A stretch of 64,000 nt of DNA from Stenotrophomonas hibiscicola ATCC 19867 (GCF_000382065.1 NZ_KB907499.1:295631-359630); one strand, 5' to 3'; positions 7,887 through 17,482 are shown, counted from the first letter of the stretch. The notes: a model not told the origin generated them from the letters alone. Made by a program: numbers and translations.

Positions 7887-8779
7887 ACCCCGGTCTGCTC
7901 GAACACCCCGGCCACCCAGTCGATGAACACCCGCAAGCGCGGCGACGGCGTGCGGTTGCGCGGGTAGACCAGGCTCAACGGGCTTGGGGTCGGCGGCGCG
8001 TCCGGCAACAGCTCCACCAGCTGCCCGCGCGCGATATACGGGTCCATCCGGTAGCGCGGAGCCTGGATGATGCCCAAGCCCGCCAGCGCGGCGCCGAGGA
8101 ACGCATCCGCACCGGACACACGCACCCGCGCCGGCAGCGGCACGTAGCGTACCTGCCCGCCCTGCTGGAACTCCAGCGGAATCAGCTGGCCGGTGGCGCT
8201 GGAGCGATAGCCGACCATCTGGTGGCCGTCCTGCAGGGCATCGATGCTGCCCGGCGCGCCCCTGACCTGCAAATAGCTTGGCGAGGCCACCGTCACCTCG
8301 CGCAGCATCGTCAACCGGCGCGCCGCCAGATCGCTATCGGCCAGCGTCCCCACCCGCAACGCTGCATCCACGCCTTCGCGCAGCAGGTCGACATAGCGGT
8401 CGCCTTCGCTGACGTCCAGTTCGATCTCCGGGTAGCGCTGCAGGAAGTCCGGCAGCTGCGGAAACAGCAGGTGCCGGCCCAGCGTGCCGTGCACTTCAAT
8501 GCGCAAGGGGCCGCGCGGCGGCGCGTCACGGAAGGCGGCCTCGGCATCGTCCATGTCGGCGATCAGGCGCAGGCAACGGCCATAGAAGGCCTCGCCTTCC
8601 AACGTCGGCACCACCAGCCGCGTGGTCCTGTGCAGCAGGCGCACGCCCAGCCGCTGTTCCAGCGCCTTGATCGCGTCGGTCACCGTGGCCCGCGGCAGGC
8701 CGAGGTCCTCGGAGGCCCGGGTGAAGCTACGGCGCTCGACGATACGGACGAAGGCGCGCATGGCCGTAAAGCGGTCCAT
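7826..8779 (-). CDS. LysR-family transcriptional regulator
   Basis: A 317-residue LysR regulator of the DUF/CrgA-like subgroup: helix-turn-helix at residues 1-60 (MDRFTAMRAFVRIVERRSFTRA) and an effector domain from about 90. It is divergent from the short-chain dehydrogenase gene (105-bp gap) and probably controls it. Oddity: the last 25 or so residues (from GVAGQRPALP) are encoded by SMAG repeat DNA and the stop codon is the TAG of the element, so the tail was probably extended by repeat insertion. Confidence 0.9.
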   Translation of the reverse strand: MDRFTAMRAFVRIVERRSFTRASEDLGLPRATVTDAIKALEQRLGVRLLHRTTRLVVPTLEGEAFYGRCLRLIADMDDAEAAFRDAPPRGPLRIEVHGTLGRHLLFPQLPDFLQRYPEIELDVSEGDRYVDLLREGVDAALRVGTLADSDLAARRLTMLREVTVASPSYLQVRGAPGSIDALQDGHQMVGYRSSATGQLIPLEFQQGGQVRYVPLPARVRVSGADAFLGAALAGLGIIQAPRYRMDPYIARGQLVELLPDAPPTPSPLSLVYPRNRTPSPRLRVFIDWVAGVFEQTGVAGQRPALPERHAKLSDRRG

Positions 8780-8781
8780 TG

Positions 8782-8827
8782 TTCGGCTATCCGGATAATG
8801 TAGGCGGATTATGCAGGATTATCCGAA
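8782..8827. promoter_or_regulatory. Candidate LysR operator between divergent genes
   Basis: Between the LysR start and the dehydrogenase lies an interrupted dyad: TTCGGCTATCC on the left and GGATTATCCGAA on the right, with GGATAAT and GGATTAT copies between them. Such nested half-sites next to a LysR gene fit an autoregulatory and target operator. Confidence 0.45.
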
Positions 8828-8884
8828 CGTGCGATGGCGCGAACATAGCCCTGCGCCGCTCCGGCGCGCCCCGTGGAAGCCACC

Positions 8885-9628
8885 ATGACCCTCTCCCCCG
8901 CCCGCTCTGTCGCTCTGGTCACCGGCGGCTCCCGTGGCATCGGCGCGGCCATCTCCCGCCGCCTGGCCGCCGATGGCCACGCGGTCGCGATCAACTATGC
9001 GGGCCGCTGCGACGACGCCGAAGCCTTGGCGGCCGAACTCAACGCAGCCGGCGCGCAGGCCATCGCGCTGCAGGCCGACGTGGCCGATCCGCAGGCGGTC
9101 TACCAGCTGTTCAACGCCATCGAGGCCCGTTTCGGCGGCATCGACGTGGTGGTCAACAGCGCCGGCGTGCTGCAGCTGGCGCCGCTCGCCGACACCGACG
9201 ACGCCCTGTTCGATCGGGTGATTGGCATCAACCTCAAGGGCGCCTTCAACGTGCTGCGCGAAAGCGCGCGACGGGTGCGCGACGGCGGGCGCATCGTCAC
9301 GCTGTCCACCAGCGTGGTCGGGACCCGGCTGGAGAACTACAGCGTGTATGCGGCCAGCAAGTCGGCGGTGGAGACCATGGGCGCGATCCTCAGCAAGGAG
9401 CTGCGCGGGCGCAACATCACCGTGAACGCCGTGGCGCCGGGCCCGACCGCCACCGATCTGTTCCTGGATGGGAAATCGCCGGAGCTGATCGAGCGGTTGG
9501 CGAAGATGAACCCCCTGGAGCGGCTGGGTACGCCGGAGGACATCGCCGGTGCGGTGGGGTTCCTGGCCGGTGCCGATGGCGGGTGGGTCAACGGCCAGGT
9601 CCTGCGCGCCAACGGCGGGATGGTGTAG
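8885..9628 (+). CDS. Short-chain dehydrogenase/reductase (SDR)
   Basis: A 247-residue classical SDR, an NAD(P)-dependent oxidoreductase of the FabG type. The cofactor motif TGGSRGIG is at residues 13-20, NSAG at 91-94, and the catalytic YxxxK at Tyr155/Lys159, with serines at 141 and 143 just before. The ATG at 8885 is preferred over an in-frame GTG at 8873 because GGAAG lies 5-9 nt ahead of it. It is divergent from a LysR gene that is the likely regulator. The substrate cannot be deduced. Confidence 0.88.
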   Translation: MTLSPARSVALVTGGSRGIGAAISRRLAADGHAVAINYAGRCDDAEALAAELNAAGAQAIALQADVADPQAVYQLFNAIEARFGGIDVVVNSAGVLQLAPLADTDDALFDRVIGINLKGAFNVLRESARRVRDGGRIVTLSTSVVGTRLENYSVYAASKSAVETMGAILSKELRGRNITVNAVAPGPTATDLFLDGKSPELIERLAKMNPLERLGTPEDIAGAVGFLAGADGGWVNGQVLRANGGMV

Positions 9629-9641
9629 TCCGCACAGGTGG

Positions 9642-9738
9642 CATCCACGCATGGCGCGACGCCCTTGTAGAGCCGAGCCCATGCTCGGCTGCTCTTCGCG
9701 CAAAGGCCAGAAGCAGCCGAGCATGGGCTCGGCTCTAC
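9642..9738. repeat. SMAG inverted dimer between convergent genes
   Basis: A half copy of the ATCCACGCATGG element (from 9642), then a full inverted dimer: GTAGAGCCGAGCCCATGCTC at 9667 and its mirror ending GGCTCTAC at 9738. It fills the gap between the dehydrogenase gene and the end of the efflux operon and could fold into a large hairpin ending both transcripts. Confidence 0.88.
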
Positions 9739-9745
9739 AGGTAGG

Positions 9746-12700
9746 TCAGGCGATGCGCGCCTCGCGGCGGCGGTGCACCCAGTAGTACAACGTGGGCAGT
9801 ACCAGCAGGGTCAGCAGCATCGCCGACAGCAGGCCGCCGATCACCACCACCGCCAGCGGCTTCTGGGTCTCGGCACCGATCGCATGCGAGGTGGCCATCG
9901 GCAGCAGGCCGAACATCGCCAGCAGTGCGGTCATCAGCACCGTGCGCAGGCGCTGCAGCGAGCCCTGTACCACCGACTGCAGCAGGTCCATGCCCTGCTC
10001 GCGCAGCTGCGCGAAGCGGCTGAGCATCACCACCCCGTTCAGCACCGCCTGCCCGAACAATGCAATGAAGCCGATCGCCGCCGACACCGACAGTGGAATC
10101 CCAGTCAACCACAGGGCGAGGATGCCGCCGATCATCGCCAGTGGCACGTTGGCCAGGATCAGTGCGGCGCTGCTGACGTCCTTGAAGGCATCGAACAGCA
10201 GTACGAAGATGATCAGCACCGACAGCGGGATCACCCATCCCAGACGCTTCATCGCACGTTGCTGGTTCTCGAACTCGCCGGACCACTCCAGCCGGTAGCC
10301 TTCCGGCAGCTGCACGCTGGCCTCCACGCGCTTGCGCATGTCGGCCACCACACTGCCCATGTCACGCCCGGCGATGAAGATGCTCACCGCCTTTACCCGC
10401 TGTGCGTTCTCGCGCGAGATGTTGATCGCGCCGCTGGCCATGCGGAAGTCGGCCACGTCGGCCAGCGTCACGGTGTGGCCATCGCCGATGCCCACCGGCA
10501 CCGTGCGCAGCCGCTGCAGGTCGCGGTCGGCGTCGTCCAGGCGCAGCGTGATCGGGAACCTGCGGTCGCCCTCCCACAGTTCACCGACCTGGCGCCCGCC
10601 CAGTGCGGTCTCGATCACTTCGTCGACGTCGCGTACGTTCAGGCCATAGCGCGCGGCGCGGTCGCGGTCGATCTCGATCTGCAGCTGCGGCAATGACCCG
10701 TCGCGGTCGATGAAGGCGCTCTCCACGCCCTCCACGCCGCGTACCTGGCCGAGGATCGCCTGCGCCTGCTGGTTCAACACGTCCAGATCCGAGCCGCTGA
10801 CCTTGATCACCACCTGGCCCTTGATCTGCGAGATGCTCTCCAGGATGTTGTCGCGCACCGGCTGCGAAATCGAGAACTCGGGGCCCGGAATGCGCTGCTC
10901 CAGCGTGCGCTGCAGGTCGCTCACCAGCTGTCGCTTGTCCACGCCTTTCGGCCATTCCTTCTCCGGCTTCAACGCCACCAGCGCCTCGATCTGGTTGGCG
11001 CCCTTGGCATCGGAGCCGTCTTCCGGGCGTCCCAGCTTGGCCACCACCGTCGATACCTGCGGGAACGTGCCGACCAGTTCGCGGATGCGCCGCGACTGCT
11101 GCTGCGCTTCGGCCAGGCTGGTGCTGGGGTCTAGCGTGGCGGTCAGCCAGATCGAGCCTTCGTCCAGCTCGGGCAGGAACTCCGATCCCAGGCGGGTGCC
11201 CAGCGCCAGCGTGCCCACCAGCAGCGCGACTGCGGTCAGTACCACCGCACGCGGGCGGGCCAGTGCGCGCTCCAGGACCGGCCGGTACCAGCCGGTCAGG
11301 CGGTCCATCAGCGGATTGCCGTCGCGCATGCGGTCGCGCCGCAGCCACCAGTAGCAGAACAACGGCACCACGGCCAGCGCCAGGATCAGCGCGCCGATCA
11401 ATGCCGAGGTCACCGAGTACGCCATCGGCGCGAACATGCGGCCTTCCTGGCGCTGCAGGGTGAAGATCGGGATATGCGCCGCGATGATGATCAGCATCGA
11501 GAAGAACGTCGGCCGGCCCACTTCCGATGCAGCTGAAAGAACGGTCGAGAACCGTGTCTTACGATCGGCCGCAGGGGGCAGCTTCGACAATCGCGAGACG
11601 ATGTGCTCGGTCACGATCACCGCGCCATCGATGATGATGCCGAAGTCCATCGCACCCAGCGACAGCAGGTTGGCCGGCACACCCCACAGATGCAGGCCGA
11701 GGAAGGTCGACAGCAGGGCCAGCGGCATCATCGCAGCAACGATCAGCGCGGCCCGGGCGTTGTACAGGAACAGCCACAGCACCAGGAACACCAGCACCGC
11801 GCCTTCCAGCAGGTTGCGGAAGACCGTCTTCAGCGTGGTCGTGACCAGCCACGAGCGGTCGTAGAACGGCTCGATGCTGACGCCGGCCGGCAACTGGTTG
11901 GCCTCGATCTCCGCGATGCGCGCATGCAGGGCGTCGAGCACGTCGGACGGGTTCTCGCCCTTGCGCATCAGCACCATGCCGAACACTGCATCGTCGTTGT
12001 CGTCCTGGCCGACCAGGCCCTGGCGCGGCAGGCCGGTGTCGGCGATGCCGGCCAGGTCGCGCACCAGGATAGGCGTGCCCCCGCGCTGCGCCACCACCAC
12101 ATTGCCAATGTCCGCCGGCGAACGCATCAGGCCCACGCCACGGATCAGGAACTGCTGCTGCCCACGCTCCACGTAGCCGCCGCCCGCATTCGAGCTGCCC
12201 TTCTCCAGCGCCTCGGCGAACTCACCGAGGCTGATGCCACGGTCACGCAGCTTGTCCAGGTCCGGCTTGACCTGGAAGGTGCGCGCGAAGCCACCGAAGC
12301 TGATCACATCGGCCACGCCCGGCACGGTGCGCAGGCTGCGTTCCATTGTCCATTCCTGCACGGTGCGCAGCTGGGTCGGCGTCATGTGCGGGCCTTTCAG
12401 CACATAGCGGTAGATCTCACCTACCGCCGAGCTCATCGCCTCCAGTTCCGGCGTTACCCCTTCCGGCAGTTCCACGCCCTGCAGGCGTTCCAGCACCTGC
12501 TGGCGCGCGAAGTAGTCATCGGCCTTGTCGTCGAAGGTCAGGATGATCATCGACAGGCCGAACTGCGTATGCGAGAACGCCCGCACCGAATGCGGGATGC
12601 CGGACAGCGCCACTTCCAGTGGCATCGTCACCTCGCGCTCGACCTCTTCGGCGGCACGGCCCGGGTGCAGCGACACCACGGTCACCTGGGTGTCGGATAC

Positions 12701-12823
12701 ATCCGGGAAGGCTTCCACCGGCAGTACGCGGAACGCGGCAATGCCAGCACCCATGAACAGCAGCAGTGCCAGCATCACCATCAATGGCTGGCGCAGGCAG
12801 TAGGCAATCAGGCGATCGATCAT
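9746..12823 (-). CDS. czcA: Heavy-metal efflux RND pump, CzcA family
   Basis: A 1,025-residue inner-membrane RND transporter of the heavy-metal (HME) class, which drives divalent metal export across both membranes using the proton gradient. The HME signature lies in membrane helix 4 with acidic residues Asp393, Asp399 and Glu406 (DFGIIIDGAVIVTE), as in cobalt-zinc-cadmium CzcA and CnrA. There are 12 predicted membrane segments and two large periplasmic loops. It overlaps the adaptor gene by 4 nt. The metal (Co, Zn, Cd or Ni) is not fixed by sequence alone; copper/silver-type HME pumps have different helix-4 residues. Confidence 0.92.
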   Translation of the reverse strand: MIDRLIAYCLRQPLMVMLALLLFMGAGIAAFRVLPVEAFPDVSDTQVTVVSLHPGRAAEEVEREVTMPLEVALSGIPHSVRAFSHTQFGLSMIILTFDDKADDYFARQQVLERLQGVELPEGVTPELEAMSSAVGEIYRYVLKGPHMTPTQLRTVQEWTMERSLRTVPGVADVISFGGFARTFQVKPDLDKLRDRGISLGEFAEALEKGSSNAGGGYVERGQQQFLIRGVGLMRSPADIGNVVVAQRGGTPILVRDLAGIADTGLPRQGLVGQDDNDDAVFGMVLMRKGENPSDVLDALHARIAEIEANQLPAGVSIEPFYDRSWLVTTTLKTVFRNLLEGAVLVFLVLWLFLYNARAALIVAAMMPLALLSTFLGLHLWGVPANLLSLGAMDFGIIIDGAVIVTEHIVSRLSKLPPAADRKTRFSTVLSAASEVGRPTFFSMLIIIAAHIPIFTLQRQEGRMFAPMAYSVTSALIGALILALAVVPLFCYWWLRRDRMRDGNPLMDRLTGWYRPVLERALARPRAVVLTAVALLVGTLALGTRLGSEFLPELDEGSIWLTATLDPSTSLAEAQQQSRRIRELVGTFPQVSTVVAKLGRPEDGSDAKGANQIEALVALKPEKEWPKGVDKRQLVSDLQRTLEQRIPGPEFSISQPVRDNILESISQIKGQVVIKVSGSDLDVLNQQAQAILGQVRGVEGVESAFIDRDGSLPQLQIEIDRDRAARYGLNVRDVDEVIETALGGRQVGELWEGDRRFPITLRLDDADRDLQRLRTVPVGIGDGHTVTLADVADFRMASGAINISRENAQRVKAVSIFIAGRDMGSVVADMRKRVEASVQLPEGYRLEWSGEFENQQRAMKRLGWVIPLSVLIIFVLLFDAFKDVSSAALILANVPLAMIGGILALWLTGIPLSVSAAIGFIALFGQAVLNGVVMLSRFAQLREQGMDLLQSVVQGSLQRLRTVLMTALLAMFGLLPMATSHAIGAETQKPLAVVVIGGLLSAMLLTLLVLPTLYYWVHRRREARIA

Positions 12824-13992
12824 GGGGCGGCGTGCCCCGTGCCGGTGCTGGCGGCGGCCGGTGCGCTGTCCGCCAGCTGCTGCAGCAGCAGGCCGCCTTC
12901 TACCACCACCCTGGCGCCTGCGGCCAGGCCCTCACGCACCCACAGCCGGCCATCGCCCAGCTCCTCGGCATGCACGGCGCGGCGCACGAAGCGGCCCTTG
13001 CCCTCCTCCACGAACACCACCTGCTTGCCGTCGATCAACAACACGGCCGCATCGGGCAGCGAGACACCGCCCTCGGCCGGCAACGCCACCTGGGCGCGCA
13101 CGTACTGCCCCGCCTTGAAACCGCGTGCGCGGTTGTCCAGCTCGGCGCGCGCCTGCACCACGCGGCGTTCGCTGTCGACGAAGTCATCAACGTGCTGCAG
13201 GGTCGCCTGCAGCGGCTGTCCATCGGCCCCGGGCACGCTCACCTGCATGCCCGCCTTCAAACGTCCGGCCAGGCCCTCCGGTACATCCAGCTGCAACCAC
13301 AGGCGGTCCGGATCGCCAATCACCGCCAATGGCCGTTCGCTGTCGGGGCTGACCGCCATGCCAGGGCTCATCCGCCGCTCCACCAGCACGCCATCGATCG
13401 GCGCGCGCAACGGCAGGCGCTGATCGACGTGCTGGCCATTGCCATAGGCCTTGGCGAAGGCGGTCGCACGCGCGTGATCGGCCTGGCTGCCGGCGAAATT
13501 GGCCTCGGCCTCGTCCAGTTCGCGGCCCGACGCCACACCTGCCGCATGCAACTCGCGGGTGCGCTCCAGCTCCTTGCGCGCCTGCTGCAGCTGGGCACGG
13601 CCGCGCACGCCCTCCGCCTGGGCCTGGCCGAATTCGGGCGAAGTGATCCAGGCGATCACCTGGCCCGCCTTCACTTTCTGCCCCGGCTGTGCCTCGATAC
13701 GCGCCACCTGCCCCGCCAACGGCGTACGCAGCGCGCTGGAGCGCGTCTCGTCCCAGACCACCCGGCCCGGCAGCTGCAGGCTGGCGCTGGCGCCGGCGGT
13801 GACCGCCTCGCTGCGTAGCACGTCCAGCTGGCGGCTACCGGCAGGAAACTGGATCTGGCCAGCACTGACCTTCGGCGCGTCCTCGGTATACGACGCCGGT
13901 TCGCGGCCGCAGCCGCCCAGCAGGGCCAGCGCCAGCAAGGCCGGCAGCACGGCCTGTCGCGCCTGCGGTCGATAAGCGACGGTGGACTTCAT
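12820..13992 (-). CDS. czcB: Efflux periplasmic adaptor lipoprotein, CzcB type
   Basis: A 390-residue membrane-fusion protein linking CzcA and CzcC. The signal peptide ends in a lipobox LGGC with Cys28, so it is anchored as a lipoprotein. It contains a lipoyl-like domain, a coiled-coil hairpin at about residues 120-175, and beta-barrel domains. A strong ribosome site (AAGGAGAG) precedes the start at 13992. The gene overlaps both neighbours by ATGA, so C, B and A are translationally coupled. Confidence 0.9.
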   Translation of the reverse strand: MKSTVAYRPQARQAVLPALLALALLGGCGREPASYTEDAPKVSAGQIQFPAGSRQLDVLRSEAVTAGASASLQLPGRVVWDETRSSALRTPLAGQVARIEAQPGQKVKAGQVIAWITSPEFGQAQAEGVRGRAQLQQARKELERTRELHAAGVASGRELDEAEANFAGSQADHARATAFAKAYGNGQHVDQRLPLRAPIDGVLVERRMSPGMAVSPDSERPLAVIGDPDRLWLQLDVPEGLAGRLKAGMQVSVPGADGQPLQATLQHVDDFVDSERRVVQARAELDNRARGFKAGQYVRAQVALPAEGGVSLPDAAVLLIDGKQVVFVEEGKGRFVRRAVHAEELGDGRLWVREGLAAGARVVVEGGLLLQQLADSAPAAASTGTGHAAP

Positions 13993-15236
13993 CGGGACTC
14001 TCCTTCAGCCACGGATGTGGCCGCTTCCCAGCGCGCCAGGGCAATGGCATGGTCGGCACGCGCTTCAATCAACGCGGCCTCGAACTCGCGCCAGCTGCGG
14101 CGCGCATCCAGCAGATCGGTCAGGCTGGCGGCGCCGCGGCGGTAGGCCAGCTCGATGCCCTGCACCGCCCTGCGTGCGGCGTCGGACTGCAGTCCTTCGT
14201 AGTCGCTGCGGCGCTGCGCGGCGGACTGCGCGCTGGCCTGCAACTGGTCCAGTTCGGCACGCGCTTCGCGCTGCAGCACCTGCAGCTCCAGCGCGGCATT
14301 GTCACGGTCGGCTTCGGCACGCTGGATCGCGCCGCGTGCACGTGACGGGCCGCCGAGCGGTATGGTCAATGACACACCCCAGGTGACGCCGCTGATGTCA
14401 GCCGGCTCGCGCTCGGCCTCCACACCCAGCTGGATGTCGCGATGGCGCTCACTGCGCGCCAGTGCCACACCGGCGTCGGCCGCGGCCAGGCGCGAACGTG
14501 CCGCGCGCAGATCGGCACGCTGCTGTGGGTCGAACGCACGCGTATCGACCCTGCCCGCGGGGTCTGGCCACGGATCATCGGAGCTGAGGTCATGGCTGTC
14601 GTCGCGGCCGAGCAGCAGCCCCAGCGCATGCCGTGCATCGCGCAGATCCAGGGCCGCCTCGCGCGCCGCATCGGCCACCGCCAGGTCGTCCACTGCCAGC
14701 CGCGCGCGATCCACCGGCGCCATCGCCCCGGTGGCCACCTGCTTGTCCGCCGCCGCCATCTGTTCGGCCGAACTCTGGCGGTTGGCCTCGGCAATCTGCG
14801 CCCGCTCCTGGGCGCCCTTCAGGCCGAAATAGGTTTCATGCAGCGCCACCTGCTGGCGGCGCCGCGCATCGAGCATCTCCAGCCCCGCAACTTCCAGCAG
14901 TGCATCGGCCTGGCGGATACGCAACGCACGCTTGCCACCGCGCTCCCAGGTCCAGCCCAGGCCCAGCGTGCTGTCCACCCGCTTGTCCTGCCAGCGTCCG
15001 GAGCCGATGCCATGCTTGGGGCTGATCTTGCTGGTGCCGATCGACAACTCGGTGGCCGGGCGCAACGCCGCCGTCTGCACATCGCCCTGCACGCCGCGCA
15101 GCGCCAGTGCCGCCGCACGCAGGTCCGGGTTGTGTGCTTCCATGGCGCGCTGCGCTTCCTGCAGGGACAGCGCCGAAGCGGTGGGCGCGCACAGAAGAGT
15201 GGCCAGCACGGCCGCAAAACGAGGGGAGAAATTCAT
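13989..15236 (-). CDS. czcC: Outer-membrane efflux protein, CzcC/TolC family
   Basis: A 415-residue TolC-like outer-membrane channel and the first gene of the czcCBA-type operon. The signal peptide is residues 1-22 (cleavage after TASA). Two repeated outer-membrane-efflux domains with long helices follow. The start at 15236 gives the signal peptide; it lacks a good ribosome site. It is divergent from the response-regulator gene across 62 bp that carry a regular array of CTTGC half-sites. Confidence 0.88.
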   Translation of the reverse strand: MNFSPRFAAVLATLLCAPTASALSLQEAQRAMEAHNPDLRAAALALRGVQGDVQTAALRPATELSIGTSKISPKHGIGSGRWQDKRVDSTLGLGWTWERGGKRALRIRQADALLEVAGLEMLDARRRQQVALHETYFGLKGAQERAQIAEANRQSSAEQMAAADKQVATGAMAPVDRARLAVDDLAVADAAREAALDLRDARHALGLLLGRDDSHDLSSDDPWPDPAGRVDTRAFDPQQRADLRAARSRLAAADAGVALARSERHRDIQLGVEAEREPADISGVTWGVSLTIPLGGPSRARGAIQRAEADRDNAALELQVLQREARAELDQLQASAQSAAQRRSDYEGLQSDAARRAVQGIELAYRRGAASLTDLLDARRSWREFEAALIEARADHAIALARWEAATSVAEGESR

Positions 15237-15259
15237 GCACGTCACGGTAAGGTGATGCA

Positions 15260-15297
15260 CTTGCGCCAAACTTGCCCCAACCTTGCACGAAGCTTGC
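15260..15297. promoter_or_regulatory. Four CTTGC half-sites at exact 11-bp spacing
   Basis: CTTGC occurs at 15260, 15271, 15282 and 15293, each exactly 11 bp from the last, in the gap between the divergent czcC and response-regulator genes. OmpR/PhoB-family regulators bind direct repeats with this period. The site is the likely target of the regulator encoded next to it. Confidence 0.7.
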
Positions 15298-15298
15298 A

Positions 15299-15973
15299 AT
15301 GCGAATCCTGCTGATCGAAGACGACGCCGCGCTGGCCGATGGACTGATCCGCGCCCTGCAGGGCGCCGGCCATCTGTGCGACCACCTCTCGCGTGGGCTG
15401 CACGCGCCGGCGGCACTGGCCAGCGCACCGTATGACGTGATGGTGCTGGACCTTTCATTGCCTGACGTCGATGGCCTGGACCTGCTCTCACGCCTGCGCA
15501 ACGACGGCGTCACCCTGCCGGTGCTGATCCTGACCGCACGCGATGGTGTGGAGGACCGCATCCTCGGCCTCGACCGCGGTGGCGACGACTACCTGGCCAA
15601 GCCCTTCGCCCTGGGAGAACTGGAGGCGCGCCTGCGTGCGCTGTCGCGCCGCCGCAGCGATGCACCGGCGCAGAAGCGGCTGGGCCGGTTGTGCTTCGAC
15701 AGCGTCCGCAATGAAGTGCAGGTGGACGGTCAGCGCATCGAGCTGACCGCGCGCGAGCTGTCGCTGGTCGAGGCACTGATGCAGCATCCCGGCCGCACGG
15801 TTACCAAGCAGCGCCTGTTCGACGCGCTGTACAGCTGGGACCACGAGGCCAACCTGTCGGTGATCGAAGTGCATGTCAGCCGCCTGCGCCGCAAACTGGA
15901 ACAGACCCACGCCGGCGTCGGCATCCGCATGCTGCGTGGGCTTGGATACCGGTTGGAGGCCGTGGGTGACTGA
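15299..15973 (+). CDS. OmpR-family response regulator of the efflux operon
   Basis: A 224-residue response regulator. The receiver domain has the acidic pair EDD (residues 7-9), phospho-acceptor Asp51 and Lys101. A winged-helix DNA-binding domain of the OmpR/PhoB type covers about 125-220. The ATG at 15299 lies 2 nt after the last of four 11-bp-spaced half-sites, suggesting autoregulation. It overlaps the kinase gene. By context it senses metal load through the kinase and controls czcCBA; its closest named relatives may be CzcR, TctD or QseB. Confidence 0.88.
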   Translation: MRILLIEDDAALADGLIRALQGAGHLCDHLSRGLHAPAALASAPYDVMVLDLSLPDVDGLDLLSRLRNDGVTLPVLILTARDGVEDRILGLDRGGDDYLAKPFALGELEARLRALSRRRSDAPAQKRLGRLCFDSVRNEVQVDGQRIELTARELSLVEALMQHPGRTVTKQRLFDALYSWDHEANLSVIEVHVSRLRRKLEQTHAGVGIRMLRGLGYRLEAVGD

Positions 15974-17339
15974 GCGCGTGCACAGCCTGCGTGGCCTGCT
16001 GCTGAGACGCCTGTGGCTGCCACTGCTGGTACTGCTGTTGTGCAGCGCAGTGGGTTCATTCGCCTTGGCGCGCTTCTACGCCGGCCAGGTCTACGACCGC
16101 TGGCTGCTGGATTCGGCGATGTCGTTGTCCGAGCTGGTGACGGTGCAGGACGGCCGCGCGTCCATCGAGATCACCCCGGCGGTGTCGCGCATGTTCACCT
16201 GGGACACCGCCGACGAAGTGCATGGCGAGGTGGTCGACGCCGCGGGTGGGCGCCTGTATGGCGACCTGCCCGAGGCATTGCCACGCCCGTCGATGTCCGC
16301 CGGCAGCGACGACCCGGTCTACTATGATGCGCGGCTGCGTGGGCAGGCCGTGCGCATGGTCGAAGTGGTGGTCAGCGCCGGACCGGGTCATGACATCCGG
16401 CTGCGCGTGGCCGAGACACTGCGCAAGCGGCACCGGCTGGAGCGCAAGCTGCTGCTGACCAGCGTTCCGTTCCAGGCTGCGATCCTGGCACTGGCGGCAT
16501 GGCTGGCCTGGTCCGGTACAGGCGCTGCCGCACGCCATGCCAACCTGGTTGCGCGGAAGCTGGCCAGCCCGCGGCCGGATCCATTGGCGCCGCTGGATCC
16601 GGCGCAGGAAGCTCCGCGCGAACTGTGGCCGGCAGTGGAGGCCTACAACGCGCTGCTGCAGCGCCTGGACGCGATGCAGGATGCACAGCGGCGCTTCGTC
16701 AGCAATGCCGCGCACCAGCTGCGCACGCCGCTGGCAGCGATGCAGGTGGAGCTTGAGAGTTCATTGCGCCAGCACGATCCGCACGCCCAGCAACTGGCGC
16801 TGTCCGGCACGCTGGCCGGGCTGGCGCGGCTGCAGCACCTGGTCAACCAGCTGCTGATGCTCAGCCGATCGGAAGATCCACAGGGCAGCGCACTGCCGCT
16901 GCAGCCGCTGGATCTGGCCGCGTTGGCACGGGGCGTGGTCGAGCGCTACGCCGACCGTGCATTGGCGGCGGGCGTGGACCTGGGTTACGACGGACCCGAC
17001 GATGGCGTGCAGGTACAAGGCGATCCGCAGCTGTTGCGCGAGGCACTGGGCAACCTGCTGGACAACGCGCTGCGCTACGGCGCCGTGCCCGGCGTGATCA
17101 CCCTGGGACTACAGCGGGATGCCGAGGGCGTGCAGGTGTGGGTGGACGATGACGGTACAGGCATCGCCGAAGCCGAACGCGCGCGCGTCACGGAACGCTT
17201 CTACCGGGCGAGCAGCGAGGGCGACGGCTGCGGGCTGGGGCTGGCGATCGTGGCCGAGATCGCGCAGCGGCATGGCGCGACCTTGATGATTGATACCGCC
17301 CCGATCGGCGGTGCGCGGGTGGGGTTGCGGTTCCGATGA
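15966..17339 (+). CDS. Sensor histidine kinase partner of the efflux regulator
   Basis: A 457-residue membrane kinase. Membrane segments are at about residues 16-36 and 168-184, enclosing a periplasmic sensor of roughly 130 residues. The phospho-acceptor His250 lies in VSNAAHQLRTPLA, followed by N, G1 and G2 boxes (NLLDNALRYG, DDDGTGI, GCGLGLAI). The start is a GTG at 15966 overlapping the regulator's stop. The TctE/QseC-like histidine box and the efflux neighbour point to metal sensing; the ligand is inferred only. Confidence 0.85.
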   Translation: MTERVHSLRGLLLRRLWLPLLVLLLCSAVGSFALARFYAGQVYDRWLLDSAMSLSELVTVQDGRASIEITPAVSRMFTWDTADEVHGEVVDAAGGRLYGDLPEALPRPSMSAGSDDPVYYDARLRGQAVRMVEVVVSAGPGHDIRLRVAETLRKRHRLERKLLLTSVPFQAAILALAAWLAWSGTGAAARHANLVARKLASPRPDPLAPLDPAQEAPRELWPAVEAYNALLQRLDAMQDAQRRFVSNAAHQLRTPLAAMQVELESSLRQHDPHAQQLALSGTLAGLARLQHLVNQLLMLSRSEDPQGSALPLQPLDLAALARGVVERYADRALAAGVDLGYDGPDDGVQVQGDPQLLREALGNLLDNALRYGAVPGVITLGLQRDAEGVQVWVDDDGTGIAEAERARVTERFYRASSEGDGCGLGLAIVAEIAQRHGATLMIDTAPIGGARVGLRFR

Positions 17340-17358
17340 GCGCTGTTGAACCGCCCTT

Positions 17359-17473
17359 GTAGAGCCGAGCCCATGCTCGGCTGCTCCTGGCACGATGCCT
17401 GGGCCGAGCATGGGCTCGGCTCTACAGGTTCCTGGTCACCCGTGAAGCGTGCCGACCAAGGTCGGCACCTACC
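17359..17473. repeat. SMAG dimer plus a second palindrome type
   Basis: Inverted dimer GTAGAGCCG... (17359-17382) with its mirror ending CGGCTCTAC (17403-17425), then GTGCCGACC-AA-GGTCGGCAC followed by CTACC (17449-17473). All lie between the convergent kinase and GH92 genes. Confidence 0.85.
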
Positions 17474-17482
17474 GAGTGCGCG

